Assembly: GCF_003850345.1 (NCBI RefSeq)
Contig: NZ_CP027707.1
Coordinates: 744,001-808,000 of the forward strand
Source: Pseudomonas chlororaphis subsp. piscium
Lineage (GTDB): Bacteria > Pseudomonadota > Gammaproteobacteria > Pseudomonadales > Pseudomonadaceae
Length of the DNA stretch: 64,000 nt
Direction of reading: 5' to 3'
Below are positions 1-9,637 of the stretch, one piece after another. Under the pieces are notes generated by a model. The model saw only the letters and a list, made by a program, of their open reading frames with translations, did not search any database and had not been told where the DNA came from. Position numbers and translations under genes: made by a program. Each line of letters opens with the position of its first letter. Position 1 is the stretch's first letter.

Positions 1-1278
1 GGCGAAGATCAGGTCGTGGATTTCCTGTTCGGTCGGGGCGCGCTTGGTCACCACTTTCAGGTCGTCGGCGCCGATCATGCCGATGTCGCGGCTCTGCACC
101 AGCAGGCCACCGTTGACGCGCTTGTAGTCCCAGGCCGGAACACGGTCCGCCGACCATTGGCCGCAGGCCAGCAGGCGCACGTTGGCCTTGGCGGCAACAA
201 TGGCGCGGGCTTCGTCGCTGACCGAAGGGGCGATGATCACTTCGACGAACTGACGTTCGACGATGGCCTTGGCGGTCTCGGCGTCCAGTTCGCGGTTGAA
301 GGCGATGATGCCGCCGAAGGCCGATTCGGTGTCGGTGGCGTAAGCCAGCTCATACGCCTGGCGGATACCGCCTTCAGCGTCCGGGCTCACGGCCACGCCG
401 CACGGGTTGGCGTGCTTGACGATGACGCAGGCCGGCTTGACGAAGCTCTTCACGCATTCCAGCGCGGCGTCGGTGTCGGCCACGTTGTTGTACGACAGTT
501 CCTTGCCTTGCAGCTGGGTGGCGGTGGCGATGCCGACTTCGGCAGGCTTGGCTTCCACGTAGAACGCCGCGCTCTGGTGCGGGTTCTCGCCGTAGCGCAT
601 TTCCTGGGCCTTGATGAACTGGCTGTTGAAGGTGCGCGGGAATTCGCTGCGGCCTTCGGTGGTCAGGGTTTCGGCCGCCTGGTTCACGGTGCCCATGTAG
701 TTGGCGATCATGCCGTCATAGGCCGCGGTGTGTTCGAAGGCCTTGAGCATCAGGTCGAAGCGCTGGGCGTAGGTCAGGCCGCCGGCCTTCAGGCTTTCCA
801 GCACCTGGCCGTAGTCGCTGGCGTTGACCACGATGGCCACGTCTTTGTGGTTCTTGGCCGCCGAGCGGACCATGGTCGGGCCGCCGATGTCGATGTTCTC
901 GATGGCGGTCGGCAGGTCGCAGCCCGGCTTGGAGATGGTGGCTTCGAACGGGTAGAGGTTGACCGCTACCAGGTCGATCGGCTTGATGCCGTGCTCGTTC
1001 ATGATGGCGTCGTCGATACCGCGACGACCGAGGATACCGCCGTGGATTTTCGGGTGCAGGGTCTTCACCCGGCCGTCCATCATTTCCGCGAAACCGGTGT
1101 AATCCGCGACTTCCACTGCGGCCACGCCGTTGTCCTGCAGCAGTTTGAAGGTCCCGCCGGTGGAGAGGATCTCCACGCCCAGGGCTTCCAGCTCCTTGGC
1201 GAATTCGAGGATCCCGGTCTTGTCGGAAACACTGATCAAGGCGCGGCGGATCGGCAGGCGGGTAGTCTGGTCGGTCAT
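1..1278 (-). CDS. purH: Bifunctional AICAR formyltransferase / IMP cyclohydrolase (3' end outside window)
   Basis: PurH carries out the last two steps of de novo purine synthesis: it formylates AICAR using 10-formyl-THF, then closes the ring to IMP. The first 426 codons are visible, of about 535 in the family; the C-terminal end lies beyond the window edge. The N-terminus reads [20 protein letters not shown], the conserved start of the IMP-cyclohydrolase (MGS-like) domain, followed by STGGT and [10 protein letters not shown]. The transformylase part includes [13 protein letters not shown]. An in-frame ATG 12 bases upstream (1290) is possible, but the 1278 start fits the family. It lies downstream of fis on the same strand, with a terminator-like hairpin between them, so it probably has its own promoter. 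Confidence 0.97.
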   Translation of the reverse strand, partial: MTDQTTRLPIRRALISVSDKTGILEFAKELEALGVEILSTGGTFKLLQDNGVAAVEVADYTGFAEMMDGRVKTLHPKIHGGILGRRGIDDAIMNEHGIKPIDLVAVNLYPFEATISKPGCDLPTAIENIDIGGPTMVRSAAKNHKDVAIVVNASDYGQVLESLKAGGLTYAQRFDLMLKAFEHTAAYDGMIANYMGTVNQAAETLTTEGRSEFPRTFNSQFIKAQEMRYGENPHQSAAFYVEAKPAEVGIATATQLQGKELSYNNVADTDAALECVKSFVKPACVIVKHANPCGVAVSPDAEGGIRQAYELAYATDTESAFGGIIAFNRELDAETAKAIVERQFVEVIIAPSVSDEARAIVAAKANVRLLACGQWSADRVPAWDYKRVNGGLLVQSRDIGMIGADDLKVVTKRAPTEQEIHDLIFA

Positions 1279-1309
1279 CTCAATTTCCATCAAAAGCAAA
1301 GGAGTCAGC

Positions 1310-1342
1310 AAAAAAGGCGACCGGTTTTACGCGGGCGCCTTT
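1310..1342 (-). terminator. Rho-independent terminator downstream of fis
   Basis: On the minus strand AAAGGCG pairs with CGCCTTT across a loop and is followed by a run of six T. It sits just after the fis stop codon and before purH. Confidence 0.7.
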
Positions 1343-1359
1343 CTGGTTTGATTGAATGC

Positions 1360-1680
1360 TTACAGCAAATCGTACTGCTTGAGTTTCTTGCGCAGGGTGC
1401 CGCGGTTCAGACCGAGCAGCTCGCTGGCTTTGGTCTGGTTGCCCTTGACGTAGTTCATCACGCTTTCGAGCAACGGAGCCTCGACTTCGGAGAGCACCAG
1501 GTTGTACACGTCCGTGACGGCCGCGCCCTCAAGGTGGGCGAAATAATTGTGCAGCGCCTTCTCGACACTCCCGCGAAGGGTCTGGCCTTCTTCGCTCGGT
1601 GTATTGAGGTGCTGTTTCAAATTCACGTTGTCGCTCACGGGTGCTGTTCCACTCACTAAAGTCTCGGTCATCATCGTCAT
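1360..1680 (-). CDS. fis: DNA-binding nucleoid protein Fis
   Basis: Fis is a small homodimeric nucleoid-associated protein that bends DNA and modulates rRNA, recombination and growth-phase genes. The ORF is 106 aa, slightly longer than the 98 aa of the E. coli protein. The C-terminal helix-turn-helix is clear ([20 protein letters not shown]), preceded by the conserved [11 protein letters not shown] helix. The start codon overlaps the dusB stop by 4 bases (ATGA), giving the dusB-fis operon known from Enterobacteria and Pseudomonas. A hairpin terminator follows, so fis is the last gene of the transcript. Confidence 0.97.
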   Translation of the reverse strand: MTMMTETLVSGTAPVSDNVNLKQHLNTPSEEGQTLRGSVEKALHNYFAHLEGAAVTDVYNLVLSEVEAPLLESVMNYVKGNQTKASELLGLNRGTLRKKLKQYDLL

Positions 1681-2690
1681 GCGGCCACCCCCTCTCCGTC
1701 CCCTGTCACCAGGCTCTTGTAACGCTCGGCAAAGAACTCACGAACGTTGGCGCACTGTGCTTCCGTATCTTCCAAACGATTGAAGTGGGCGCGAAACTCC
1801 CTGGCGCCCGGCAGAGTTGCGAGATACCAGCCCACATGCTTGCGAGCAATGCGTACGCCCATGACATCGCCATAGAAGGCATGCAGCGCGGCCAGATGCT
1901 CAAGCAGAATACGTTCCACCTCGAACAGCTCAGGTGCCGGCAGGGTTTGACCGGTACGCAGAAAATGCTCGATTTCACGAAAAATCCATGGCCGCCCCTG
2001 AGCGGCCCGGCCAATCAACAGCCCGTCGGCACCGGTAGCGTCGAGGACGTAGCGGGCCTTCCCGGGCGAGTCGATATCGCCGTTGGCGAAGACCGGGATC
2101 GACACCGCCTGCTTGATCGCGGCAATGGTGTCGTACTCGGCCTCACCGGTGTACAGGTCGGCCCGGGTCCGGCCATGGACCGCCAATGCCGTGATACCTG
2201 CCTGTTCGGCGATCTTCGCCACCGTCAGGCCGTTCTTGTTCGCCCGGTCCCAGCCGGTACGGATCTTCAGGGTGACCGGCACATCGACTGCGGCCACCAC
2301 GGCCTGCAGGATCTCGTTCACCAGATCTTCATCTTTCAGTAACGCGGAGCCGGCGGCCTTGTTGCAGACCTTCTTCGCCGGACAACCCATGTTGATATCA
2401 ATAATCTGTGCGCCCAACTCGACGTTGGCGCGGGCGGCATCCGCCAGCATCTGTGCATCGCCACCGGCGATCTGTACCGAGCGCGGCTCGGGATCACCCT
2501 CGTGGATCATGCGCAGACGCGATTTGCGACTGTTCCACAAACTCATGTCGCTGGTGACCATTTCCGAGACTACAAGGCCTGCACCCAACCGCTTGCAAAG
2601 CTGACGAAAGGGCTGGTCGGTGACACCCGCCATGGGGGCGAGAATCAAGCCGTTGTGCAATGTATATGGGCCGATGCGTACCGCCGACAT
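1677..2690 (-). CDS. dusB: tRNA-dihydrouridine synthase B
   Basis: This FMN- and NADPH-dependent enzyme reduces uridines in the D-loop of tRNA to dihydrouridine. It is 337 aa, the normal length. Visible family signatures are the N-terminal [17 protein letters not shown], the catalytic-cysteine segment [18 protein letters not shown], the HGRTR segment and the FMN phosphate-binding [16 protein letters not shown]. It is the first gene of a two-gene operon with fis (4-base overlap). The roughly 200 bases upstream (2691-2886) should carry the operon promoter; the best -10-like element I see on the minus strand is TATCAT near 2738, with no convincing -35. Confidence 0.96.
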   Translation of the reverse strand: MSAVRIGPYTLHNGLILAPMAGVTDQPFRQLCKRLGAGLVVSEMVTSDMSLWNSRKSRLRMIHEGDPEPRSVQIAGGDAQMLADAARANVELGAQIIDINMGCPAKKVCNKAAGSALLKDEDLVNEILQAVVAAVDVPVTLKIRTGWDRANKNGLTVAKIAEQAGITALAVHGRTRADLYTGEAEYDTIAAIKQAVSIPVFANGDIDSPGKARYVLDATGADGLLIGRAAQGRPWIFREIEHFLRTGQTLPAPELFEVERILLEHLAALHAFYGDVMGVRIARKHVGWYLATLPGAREFRAHFNRLEDTEAQCANVREFFAERYKSLVTGDGEGVAA

Positions 2691-2886
2691 AGGACTTCCC
2701 TGTTGTGGGGCCGGATCATGAGAGTTCGAAAAAGGGTTGGCATGATACCCGCTCTCGATGACCGGATAAAGGCTGAATTGGATAAAATCTGAACAGTTAT
2801 TCTGTTATTGCCAAGGGTTTGGTCCGCTGGGCAGCAGTCAGAAAACCGTCGTCAATCCAGAGCGGCCTTTGCTCGGATGGCCCGTC

Positions 2887-4125
2887 TTACTCGGGCGAGT
2901 GAAAGCTTAGGCTGTAGTTGACGGCCTTGGGGCCCGGATCGAGGATGTCCAGCGCGATATGGATCGGCGTCTGCGGCGGCATCTCCGACACGCCCTCGAG
3001 TTCACCCTTGACGTATTCGCCGGGCTTGAAGCGACGACTGGCGATCAGATGGCCGTTGAGGTCGGCGAAACGCAGCTCCAGCAGCGGGAAGGGCTGGGAG
3101 AACGACGCGCGGTTGTAGATGATCGCATCCACCACCAGCGCGCCGCTGAAGTCCGGATGGCTGCGTACCACCAGGTTGCTGCTTTTGATGCGGCCGATAT
3201 CGACCTTCGAGGGCACGGTGCAACCCAGTTCCGGGCACAGTTGCTGGAACCAGGGGCGGTACTGGTCCTGGCGCGCCAGTTCGTCGAAGTGATAGGCGAT
3301 GTACTGACCCGCCAGGCCGGCGGCGGCCAGCAGGATCAGCAAACTCCAGAGCAAGCGGCGGCCCCAGGGCGAGCGGCGCTTCTGCCAGTCCAGCTGGATC
3401 GGGTCGTCTTCCAGGTCCAGCAGCACGGCGTCCGGCGCCTCGGGCTCGGCGCGGCCACGCTTGTTGCGTGGCGCCGGGCTGGCTGGCGGCTCGATCTCAT
3501 CGGGCTCGTCGGCCTTCAGCGAGTCGTGCGCTGGCATGGGCTCCAGGTCGTCGTCCAGGAGCAGGGAGGGCGCCTTGGGTTCGTCTTCCAGATCATCCAG
3601 GTTAAAGGACAGCGACGGTTCGGTACGCCCGGAGCGACCAGCGTCAACGGCTGGCTGCTCGGGTTTTTCGTCGAGGTCGTCGCTGGTGCCGGGTGGCTGG
3701 CTGAACAGGCTGTCGGGCCAGTGTTCCTCTTCGGCGTCCGGCTGGTCGCGGCGGGCGCTGAGGGTGTCTTCCCTGGCGGCGCGCTCCTGGCCGAAGGCCT
3801 TGGTTGGCTGGATTTCCCGCTGTTCGAGCTTGGCCAGTTCCTCGTCCAGGTCGAGGCTGTCCAGGTCGAGTTCGGTGGCGCTCCACTGCTTCTGGCTGAT
3901 GGCGCGCGGTGGCGGCGGGGTCAGCGGTTCGGCAGGGGTAGCCGGTGTGGAAGGTGCAGCGACAGCGTCCTTGCCAGCGCGTTGCTCAAGCAACTGCCGT
4001 GCGGCGTTGAACACCTGCAGGCACGAGCCGCAGCGCACCACGCCCCGGGCCACGCTCAACTGAGCGTGGCTGACGCGGAAGCTGGTCTGGCAATGCGGGC
4101 ACTGGGTGACGAAACTGTCGGTCAT
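2887..4125 (-). CDS. Zinc-ribbon and DUF3426 domain membrane protein
   Basis: A 412-aa protein of unknown function. The N-terminus is an MJ0042-type zinc ribbon with two CxxC pairs (TQCPHCQTSF and VRCGSCLQVF). Then comes a long, acidic, proline-rich and probably disordered stretch (about residues 50-240), a basic segment (WQKRRSPWGRR), one transmembrane helix (about 255-280) and a C-terminal DUF3426 domain of periplasmic character. This is the architecture of the DUF3426 family usually found beside prmA and dusB/fis. It starts 30 bases after prmA ends on the same strand, so co-transcription is likely. The cytoplasmic zinc ribbon plus single-pass topology suggests a sensor or scaffold, but no function is established. 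Confidence 0.85.
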   Translation of the reverse strand: MTDSFVTQCPHCQTSFRVSHAQLSVARGVVRCGSCLQVFNAARQLLEQRAGKDAVAAPSTPATPAEPLTPPPPRAISQKQWSATELDLDSLDLDEELAKLEQREIQPTKAFGQERAAREDTLSARRDQPDAEEEHWPDSLFSQPPGTSDDLDEKPEQPAVDAGRSGRTEPSLSFNLDDLEDEPKAPSLLLDDDLEPMPAHDSLKADEPDEIEPPASPAPRNKRGRAEPEAPDAVLLDLEDDPIQLDWQKRRSPWGRRLLWSLLILLAAAGLAGQYIAYHFDELARQDQYRPWFQQLCPELGCTVPSKVDIGRIKSSNLVVRSHPDFSGALVVDAIIYNRASFSQPFPLLELRFADLNGHLIASRRFKPGEYVKGELEGVSEMPPQTPIHIALDILDPGPKAVNYSLSFHSPE

Positions 4126-4155
4126 GCGGCGATCCGGTTCATGCAGGCGGCCATT

Positions 4156-5034
4156 CTAGCGCCGACGGCCGGTGATGCGTACCCAGCCATCGAGGTTGGC
4201 GATTGGATCCAGCTCGAAGTCCTGAGCGTAGGCCGCCGCGACTTCTTCACCTTGTTCGGCGAGGATGCCCGACAGCGCCAGGCGCCCGCCGCTCTTGACC
4301 AGGCGGGACAGCTGCGGCGCCAGTGAAACCAGCGGGCCGGCGAGGATGTTGGCGACCAGCACGTCCGCCTGGACCTGCGGCAGGTCTTCCGGCAGGTAGA
4401 GTGGGAACAGCGCTTTGGCGATGTTGTTGCGCCCGGCGTTGTCGCGGGAGGCTTCCAGCGCCTGCACGTCGATGTCGGTGCCCACCGCCTGTTTGGCACC
4501 CAGCAGCAGGGCGGCGATCGCCAGGATCCCTGAGCCGCAACCGAAGTCCAGCACGTTGCAGCCTTTCAGGTCCTGACCGTCGAGCCATTCCAGGCACAGG
4601 GCGGTGGTCGGGTGCGTGCCGGTGCCGAAGGCCAGGCCCGGATCGAGCAGCAGGTTGACCGCGTCCGGCTCGGGGGCGGCGTGCCAGCTCGGGACGATCC
4701 ACAGGCGCCGGCCGAAACGCATCGGCTGGAAGTTGTCCATCCAGCTGCGTTCCCAGTCCTGGTCTTCGATCACTTCGCTGTGGTGTTCGGGTAGCGGGCT
4801 GCCGGTCAGCAACTCAAGGTGGGCCAGCACGCTGGCAGCCTCGGTGCCGCCTTCGAACAGGGCCAGCAGGTGAGTGTGATTCCACAGCGGGGTGGTGTTG
4901 AGTTCCGGTTCGAAGATCGGCTGATCCTCGGCGTCCATGAAGGTCACCGAAACGGCGCCGACTTCGAGAAAAGCGTCTTCGTAGGTTTCGGCTTGTTCTG
5001 GGCTGATGGCGAGACGGACTTGCAGCCAAGGCAT
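4156..5034 (-). CDS. prmA: Ribosomal protein L11 methyltransferase
   Basis: PrmA trimethylates the N-terminus and lysines of ribosomal protein L11 using S-adenosylmethionine. From the ATG at 5034 ([16 protein letters not shown]) the product is 292 aa, the usual size. An upstream in-frame start at 5091 would add 19 residues not expected in the family. The N-terminal substrate-recognition domain is followed by the SAM-binding Rossmann fold with [31 protein letters not shown] and [12 protein letters not shown] (an N-P-P-Y-like motif variant typical of PrmA). It is followed on the same strand by the zinc-ribbon/DUF3426 gene. Confidence 0.97.
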   Translation of the reverse strand: MPWLQVRLAISPEQAETYEDAFLEVGAVSVTFMDAEDQPIFEPELNTTPLWNHTHLLALFEGGTEAASVLAHLELLTGSPLPEHHSEVIEDQDWERSWMDNFQPMRFGRRLWIVPSWHAAPEPDAVNLLLDPGLAFGTGTHPTTALCLEWLDGQDLKGCNVLDFGCGSGILAIAALLLGAKQAVGTDIDVQALEASRDNAGRNNIAKALFPLYLPEDLPQVQADVLVANILAGPLVSLAPQLSRLVKSGGRLALSGILAEQGEEVAAAYAQDFELDPIANLDGWVRITGRRR

Positions 5035-5180
5035 GGCGGGCACCTTTGAAATATGTAATGTGCAGCCTAGCGGGCTGCGAGAAGCGCGCAAGTTTACGCG
5101 AGCAGGAAGCAGAAGACGACACGCCAGGCGCCATTTCCGTGCGCCGATATCGCCTCTGCAACCTAAGGAAACCGCAGAAA

Positions 5181-5210
5181 CGACAAGGCCGCTCGAAAGC
5201 GGCCTTGTCG
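5181..5210 (-). terminator. Terminator hairpin after accC
   Basis: A perfect 13-bp stem (CGACAAGGCCGCT and its complement) around a 4-base loop, followed on the minus strand by TTTC. It lies 17 bases past the accC stop and probably ends the accBC transcript. Confidence 0.7.
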
Positions 5211-5227
5211 GTCTGGTGCGGTGTCGA

Positions 5228-6583
5228 TCAGTGTTGACCGGCCAGCTTGTGCTCCAGGTAGTGAATGTTCACACCACCTTTGCAGAAGCCTTCGTCACGA
5301 GTCAGGTCGCGGTGCAGCGGGATGTTGGTCTTGATCCCGTCGACCACGATTTCGTCCAGCGCATTGCGCATGCGCGCCATGGCTTCTTCACGGGTTGCCC
5401 CGTAAGTGATCAGCTTGCCGATCAACGAGTCGTAGTTCGGTGGAACCGCGTAACCGCTGTACAGGTGCGAGTCGACGCGTACGCCATTGCCGCCCGGAGC
5501 ATGGAAATGCTTGACCGTGCCTGGGCTTGGCATGAAGGTTTTCGGGTCTTCTGCGTTGATCCGGCATTCCAGGGCGTGGCCACGGATGACTACGTCCTTC
5601 TGGGAGATCGACAGCTTGTTGCCAGCGGCGATGCTCAGCATCTCCTTGACGATGTCGACGCCAGTGACCATTTCCGATACCGGGTGCTCTACCTGCACAC
5701 GAGTGTTCATCTCGATGAAGTAGAAACGACCGTTCTCGTACAGGAACTCGAAGGTGCCGGCGCCGCGGTAGCCGATGTCGATGCACGCCTTGACGCAGCG
5801 AGCGAAGACTTCCTGGCGAGCGGTTTCGTCGATGCCCGGGGCCGGCGCTTCTTCAAGCACCTTCTGGTGACGACGCTGCAGGGAGCAGTCGCGGTCGCCC
5901 AGGTGGATCGCGTTGCCCTGGCCGTCAGACAGCACCTGGACTTCCACGTGACGTGGGTTGGTCAGGAACTTCTCCAGGTAGACCATCGGGTTGCCGAACG
6001 CCGCGCCCGCTTCGGAGCGGGTCAGCTTGGCCGAGGAGATCAGGTCTTCTTCTTTATGCACCACGCGCATGCCGCGACCACCGCCGCCGCCAGCGGCCTT
6101 GATGATCACCGGGTAGCCGACTTCACGGCCGATGCGCAGCGCGGTTTCTTCGTCTTCCGGCAGCGGGCCGTCGGAACCGGGAACCGTAGGTACGCCGGCA
6201 GCGATCATGGCGTGCTTGGCCGATACCTTGTCGCCCATCAGGCGAATGGTCTCGGCTTTCGGGCCGATGAAGGCGAAGCCGGAGTTCTCGACCTGCTCGG
6301 CGAAGTCGGCGTTTTCCGCGAGGAAGCCGTAGCCTGGGTGAATGGCGGTGGCGCCAGTCACTTCGGCGGCCGCGATGATCGCCGGAATGTGCAGGTAGGA
6401 GTGCGCGGCGGAGGCCGGGCCGATGCAGACGGATTCGTCTGCCAGACCCAGGTGCATCAGTTCCTTGTCGGCCTTGGAGTAAACGGCGACGGTCTTGATA
6501 CCCATCTCTTTGCAGGCACGCAGGATCCGCAGGGCGATTTCACCGCGGTTGGCGATCAGAACTTTTTCCAACTTCGCAGACAT
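5228..6583 (-). CDS. accC: Acetyl-CoA carboxylase, biotin carboxylase subunit
   Basis: AccC carboxylates the biotin carried on AccB using ATP and bicarbonate, the first half-reaction of malonyl-CoA formation in fatty-acid synthesis. It is 451 aa from the ATG at 6583 ([20 protein letters not shown]). The ATP-grasp fold shows the glycine-rich loop [10 protein letters not shown], the HVEVQVL segment, [14 protein letters not shown] and the C-terminal [17 protein letters not shown] 7-codon upstream in-frame extension (6604) would overlap accB and is less likely. It lies 17 bases downstream of accB, and a perfect hairpin follows the gene. Confidence 0.98.
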   Translation of the reverse strand: MSAKLEKVLIANRGEIALRILRACKEMGIKTVAVYSKADKELMHLGLADESVCIGPASAAHSYLHIPAIIAAAEVTGATAIHPGYGFLAENADFAEQVENSGFAFIGPKAETIRLMGDKVSAKHAMIAAGVPTVPGSDGPLPEDEETALRIGREVGYPVIIKAAGGGGGRGMRVVHKEEDLISSAKLTRSEAGAAFGNPMVYLEKFLTNPRHVEVQVLSDGQGNAIHLGDRDCSLQRRHQKVLEEAPAPGIDETARQEVFARCVKACIDIGYRGAGTFEFLYENGRFYFIEMNTRVQVEHPVSEMVTGVDIVKEMLSIAAGNKLSISQKDVVIRGHALECRINAEDPKTFMPSPGTVKHFHAPGGNGVRVDSHLYSGYAVPPNYDSLIGKLITYGATREEAMARMRNALDEIVVDGIKTNIPLHRDLTRDEGFCKGGVNIHYLEHKLAGQH

Positions 6584-6600
6584 CGTTGGCTCTCCGCGGT

Positions 6601-7062
6601 TCAAACGATGGTGAACAGCGGTTGGTCGTACTCAACCGGCTGGCCGTCTTCGACGAGGATGGATTCGATCACACCGCTGGTTTCAGCTTCGATGTGGTTC
6701 ATCATCTTCATGGCTTCGACGATGCACAGGGTGTCGCCTTTCTTCACGCTCTGGCCGACTTCAACGAAGGCTGGCGAGGTTGGCGAGGATTTGCGGTAGA
6801 AGGTGCCGACCATCGGCGAACGGGCAACGGTGCCGTTCAGCGCTGGGGCAGCTGGAGCTGCTGGGGCAGCGGCGGCGGCCGGGGCGGCAGCGGCAGGTGC
6901 GGCGGCTGGAGCAGCCATCGGTGCCGGTGCGTAGTACTGCTGGGCTGGAGTCTTGCTGTGGCGGCTGATGCGTACGGACTCTTCGCCTTCCTTGATCTCG
7001 AGCTCGTCGATGCCGGACTCTTCCAGCAGTTCGATCAGTTTCTTAACTTTACGGATATCCAT
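6601..7062 (-). CDS. accB: Acetyl-CoA carboxylase, biotin carboxyl carrier protein
   Basis: AccB carries biotin between the biotin carboxylase and the carboxyltransferase of acetyl-CoA carboxylase. It is 153 aa, with a conserved N-terminal segment ([20 protein letters not shown]), a mobile Ala/Pro-rich linker (about residues 48-74) and the biotinyl domain with the EAMKM motif, in which Lys119 is the biotinylation site. It is followed directly by accC in the usual accBC operon. aroQ lies 24 bases upstream on the same strand, so aroQ-accB-accC may be one transcript. Confidence 0.98.
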   Translation of the reverse strand: MDIRKVKKLIELLEESGIDELEIKEGEESVRISRHSKTPAQQYYAPAPMAAPAAAPAAAAPAAAAAPAAPAAPALNGTVARSPMVGTFYRKSSPTSPAFVEVGQSVKKGDTLCIVEAMKMMNHIEAETSGVIESILVEDGQPVEYDQPLFTIV

Positions 7063-7086
7063 GAATCATCAACTCCCAAGGGTCGG

Positions 7087-7542
7087 TCAGGGGCGTTTAG
7101 CTTGTTGTTCAAGCTGCTCTAAGGCGGCCTCCAGGGCCAGTCGGTAACCGCTGGCGCCAAGGCCGCAGATCACTCCCACCGCAACGTCGGAGAAGTAGGA
7201 GTGATGGCGGAAAGGTTCGCGTTTGTGCACGTTAGACAAATGCACTTCGATGAATGGGATGCTCACCGCCAGCAGCGCGTCACGTAATGCGACACTTGTA
7301 TGCGTAAAAGCTGCTGGATTGATCAGAATGAAGTCCACGCCTTCATCGCGGGCGGCGTGGATACGGTCGATCAATTCATACTCGGCGTTGCTTTGCAGGT
7401 AGAGCAAATGGTGGCCGGCCTCGCGGGCCCGGCGTTCCAGGTCCTGGTTGATCTCAGCCAGGGTGACTGCACCGTAGACCCCCGGTTCACGGGTGCCGAG
7501 CAGGTTCAGGTTGGGTCCGTGAAGAACCAGTAGGGTCGCCAT
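7087..7542 (-). CDS. aroQ: 3-dehydroquinate dehydratase, type II
   Basis: AroQ dehydrates 3-dehydroquinate to 3-dehydroshikimate in the shikimate pathway. The 151-aa product has the type II signature near the N-terminus ([20 protein letters not shown], with the catalytic Tyr just after), [17 protein letters not shown], and [20 protein letters not shown]. It precedes accB with a 24-base gap, as in other pseudomonads where this copy is called aroQ1. In the 144 bases upstream, a weak sigma70-like pair (TGGACA, 17-18 bases, CATAGT on the minus strand) may be the promoter. Confidence 0.97.
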   Translation of the reverse strand: MATLLVLHGPNLNLLGTREPGVYGAVTLAEINQDLERRAREAGHHLLYLQSNAEYELIDRIHAARDEGVDFILINPAAFTHTSVALRDALLAVSIPFIEVHLSNVHKREPFRHHSYFSDVAVGVICGLGASGYRLALEAALEQLEQQAKRP

Positions 7543-7686
7543 CTGCCGTTCCTTGTTATTGCGCAGTGATTAGAAGGTGCTGTTATCAGAACCCGGCGAC
7601 TATGCCGCAAAGCCTTTGTGACTGTCCAGTTCTCTGCAATAGGCAGCACGTTGACCGATGTTTACGCGAAATATGTGACCAACTGA

Positions 7687-9480
7687 CTAAATCCGGTCAT
7701 TCGCTGCGGCAATGCGTTCGGCGAAGTCCGAGGCGCTGATTTCGCCAACCACGCGCACATCGGGGCGTTCGACGCCATCTTTGCCGAAGAACATCAGCGC
7801 CGGCGGGCCGAACAGTTGGTAACGGTCCAGCAGGGCGCGCTGTTCGCGGTTGCTGGCGGTGATATCGAAGCGGACCAGGCGATAGCCCCGCAGGCGTTCG
7901 ACCACCTGGCGGTCGTTGAGCACCTCGCGTTCGATGACTTTGCAACTGATGCACCAGTCGGCGTACCAGTCGAGGAGCAGTGGGGCGCCCGCGTTTCGGG
8001 CGTCGGCCAGGGCCTGGTCCAGCTCGCCCGGGGTGGTGACGGTCTGCCACTGGCCGGCGCTGGTTTTCTCAGGGCTGTTGCTGGTGGTCGCGACTGGCGG
8101 GCGGGCGAGCGGGCTGAGCGGATCGGTCTGGCCGCTGAATGCGCCGTACCAGCAGGCCAGGGCATACACCAGCAGGAACAGCCCGCACAGCTGCGCCAGG
8201 CGCGCGCGGGGTGCCTTGTAGACAAACTCCAGGGCGCCGAGAAACAGACCGACACCCGCCGCCAGCGCGCCAATCAGCAGCAGGCTGACCTGGCCCGGCA
8301 AGACCCGGCTCAGCAGGCCAATCGCCAGGCCGAGCAACAGCACGCCAATGGCGTTTTTCACATAGACCAGCCATGGCCCGCTTTTCGGCAGCCAGGCCGC
8401 GCCACCGGTGGCCACCAGCAACAGCGGTGCGCCCATGCCCAGGCCCAGGGCGAACAGCTTCAGGGCACCGCCCAGGGCGTCGCCGCTGGCGCTGATATAC
8501 AGCAGGGCGCCCGCCAGGGGCGCCGAAACGCAGGGCGATACCAGCAGGCTGGACACCACCCCGAGAACCGCCGCGCCCCACAGCGAGCCGCCTTCGGTGC
8601 GCCCGGCAATGCGTTCCAGACGCTGGCTGATAAAGCGCGGCAGCTTGAGTTCGAAGACGTCGAACATCGCCAGGGCGAACACGGCGAAGAACAGCGCAAA
8701 GGGCACCAGCACCCAGGCGGATTGCAGGCGCGCCTGCAAATTGAGCTGGGCGCCGAACAGCCCCATCAAGGCGCCGAGCAGGGCGAAGCAGGCGGCCATC
8801 GGCAACACATAGGCCAGCGACAGATTGAAACCACGCCAGCCGCCAACCTGGCCCTTGAGGACCACGCCGGACAGAATCGGCAGCATCGGCAGGACGCAGG
8901 GGGTGAACGTCAGGCCGATGCCGGCGAGAAAGAACAGCGCCAGTTCGCGCCAGCTCCAGCCGGTTTTCCCATTGTCGGTAGCGGGGCTACCGGCACTTGA
9001 GACACTGGCAGAAGAGGCCGCGCCATCGATCTGCAAACGCTCGGTTTCCGGTGGATAACACAGGCCCTTGTCGGCGCAGCCCTGGTAAGTCACGGCCAGG
9101 GTGAAGGCCCGTTGATCCGTGGCGCTGCGCGGCAGTTCGACATCGACAATGCCGTGGTAGACCTCGACATCGCCGAAAAACTCGTCATGTTTCTGTTCGC
9201 CCTTGGGCAGTTGGGCGGCACCCAGAGCGATCTCGGCGGGCTCGGCGCGGAACTGGAAGCGGTGGCGATAGAGGTAATAACCCTCGGTGGCGACGAAACG
9301 CAGCGTGATCGACTGCGGCGTGCTTTGCAGCAGGCTCAGCTGGAACGCTTCGCGCACCGGCAGGAAGTCGGCGCTGTTGTTGATCGAGCCCAGGGTCGAA
9401 CTGGGGCGGCTGTCCAGCAGCCCGGCAGCGGTCGCCGGCAGGGCAAGCACGAACAGCATCAGGCAAAGCAGGCGACGCAT
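7687..9480 (-). CDS. dsbD: Thiol:disulfide interchange protein DsbD (DipZ)
   Basis: DsbD moves electrons from cytoplasmic thioredoxin across the inner membrane to periplasmic DsbC/G and cytochrome c maturation proteins. It is 597 aa from the ATG at 9480, with a signal peptide (MRRLLCLMLFVLALPATAAG). The N-terminal alpha domain has Cys135 and Cys141 (TYQGCADKGLCYPP). The eight-helix beta domain has the redox cysteines in TFTPCVLPMLP (Cys195) and VSPCVSAPLAG. The C-terminal thioredoxin-like gamma domain has WCISC (Cys510, Cys513). All six functional cysteines are present. The gene between aroQ and a chemoreceptor matches the PAO1 dipZ position as I recall it. Confidence 0.97.
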   Translation of the reverse strand: MRRLLCLMLFVLALPATAAGLLDSRPSSTLGSINNSADFLPVREAFQLSLLQSTPQSITLRFVATEGYYLYRHRFQFRAEPAEIALGAAQLPKGEQKHDEFFGDVEVYHGIVDVELPRSATDQRAFTLAVTYQGCADKGLCYPPETERLQIDGAASSASVSSAGSPATDNGKTGWSWRELALFFLAGIGLTFTPCVLPMLPILSGVVLKGQVGGWRGFNLSLAYVLPMAACFALLGALMGLFGAQLNLQARLQSAWVLVPFALFFAVFALAMFDVFELKLPRFISQRLERIAGRTEGGSLWGAAVLGVVSSLLVSPCVSAPLAGALLYISASGDALGGALKLFALGLGMGAPLLLVATGGAAWLPKSGPWLVYVKNAIGVLLLGLAIGLLSRVLPGQVSLLLIGALAAGVGLFLGALEFVYKAPRARLAQLCGLFLLVYALACWYGAFSGQTDPLSPLARPPVATTSNSPEKTSAGQWQTVTTPGELDQALADARNAGAPLLLDWYADWCISCKVIEREVLNDRQVVERLRGYRLVRFDITASNREQRALLDRYQLFGPPALMFFGKDGVERPDVRVVGEISASDFAERIAAANDRI

Positions 9481-9564
9481 GGCAATCTCGCGAATCGAAG
9501 GTGTGCGCATGATAGCGGAGAGCGGCGGGGTTCGCAGGCTGGCGGGTGGCCTGGGTTGCTTTTG

Positions 9565-9627
9565 ATCGCGGGCAAGCCTCGCTCCTACAGGTTCGCGTCA
9601 TCTGTAGGAGCGAGGCTTGCCCGCGAT
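9565..9627. repeat. Pair of inverted REP elements (BIME)
   Basis: Two copies of a REP palindrome face each other: a perfect 26-base inverted repeat (9565-9590 and 9602-9627, core GGAGCGAGGCTTGCCCGCG) separated by 11 bases. It fills the gap between the start of dsbD and the end of the upstream chemoreceptor gene and could form a long hairpin in RNA. It is the typical form in the P. fluorescens group. Confidence 0.9.
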
Positions 9628-9637
9628 AAGGCTCGAG

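Noticed and set aside
16..1659. A 547-codon open frame on the plus strand
   Set aside because: Antisense to purH and fis; composition and lack of motifs mark it as a shadow.
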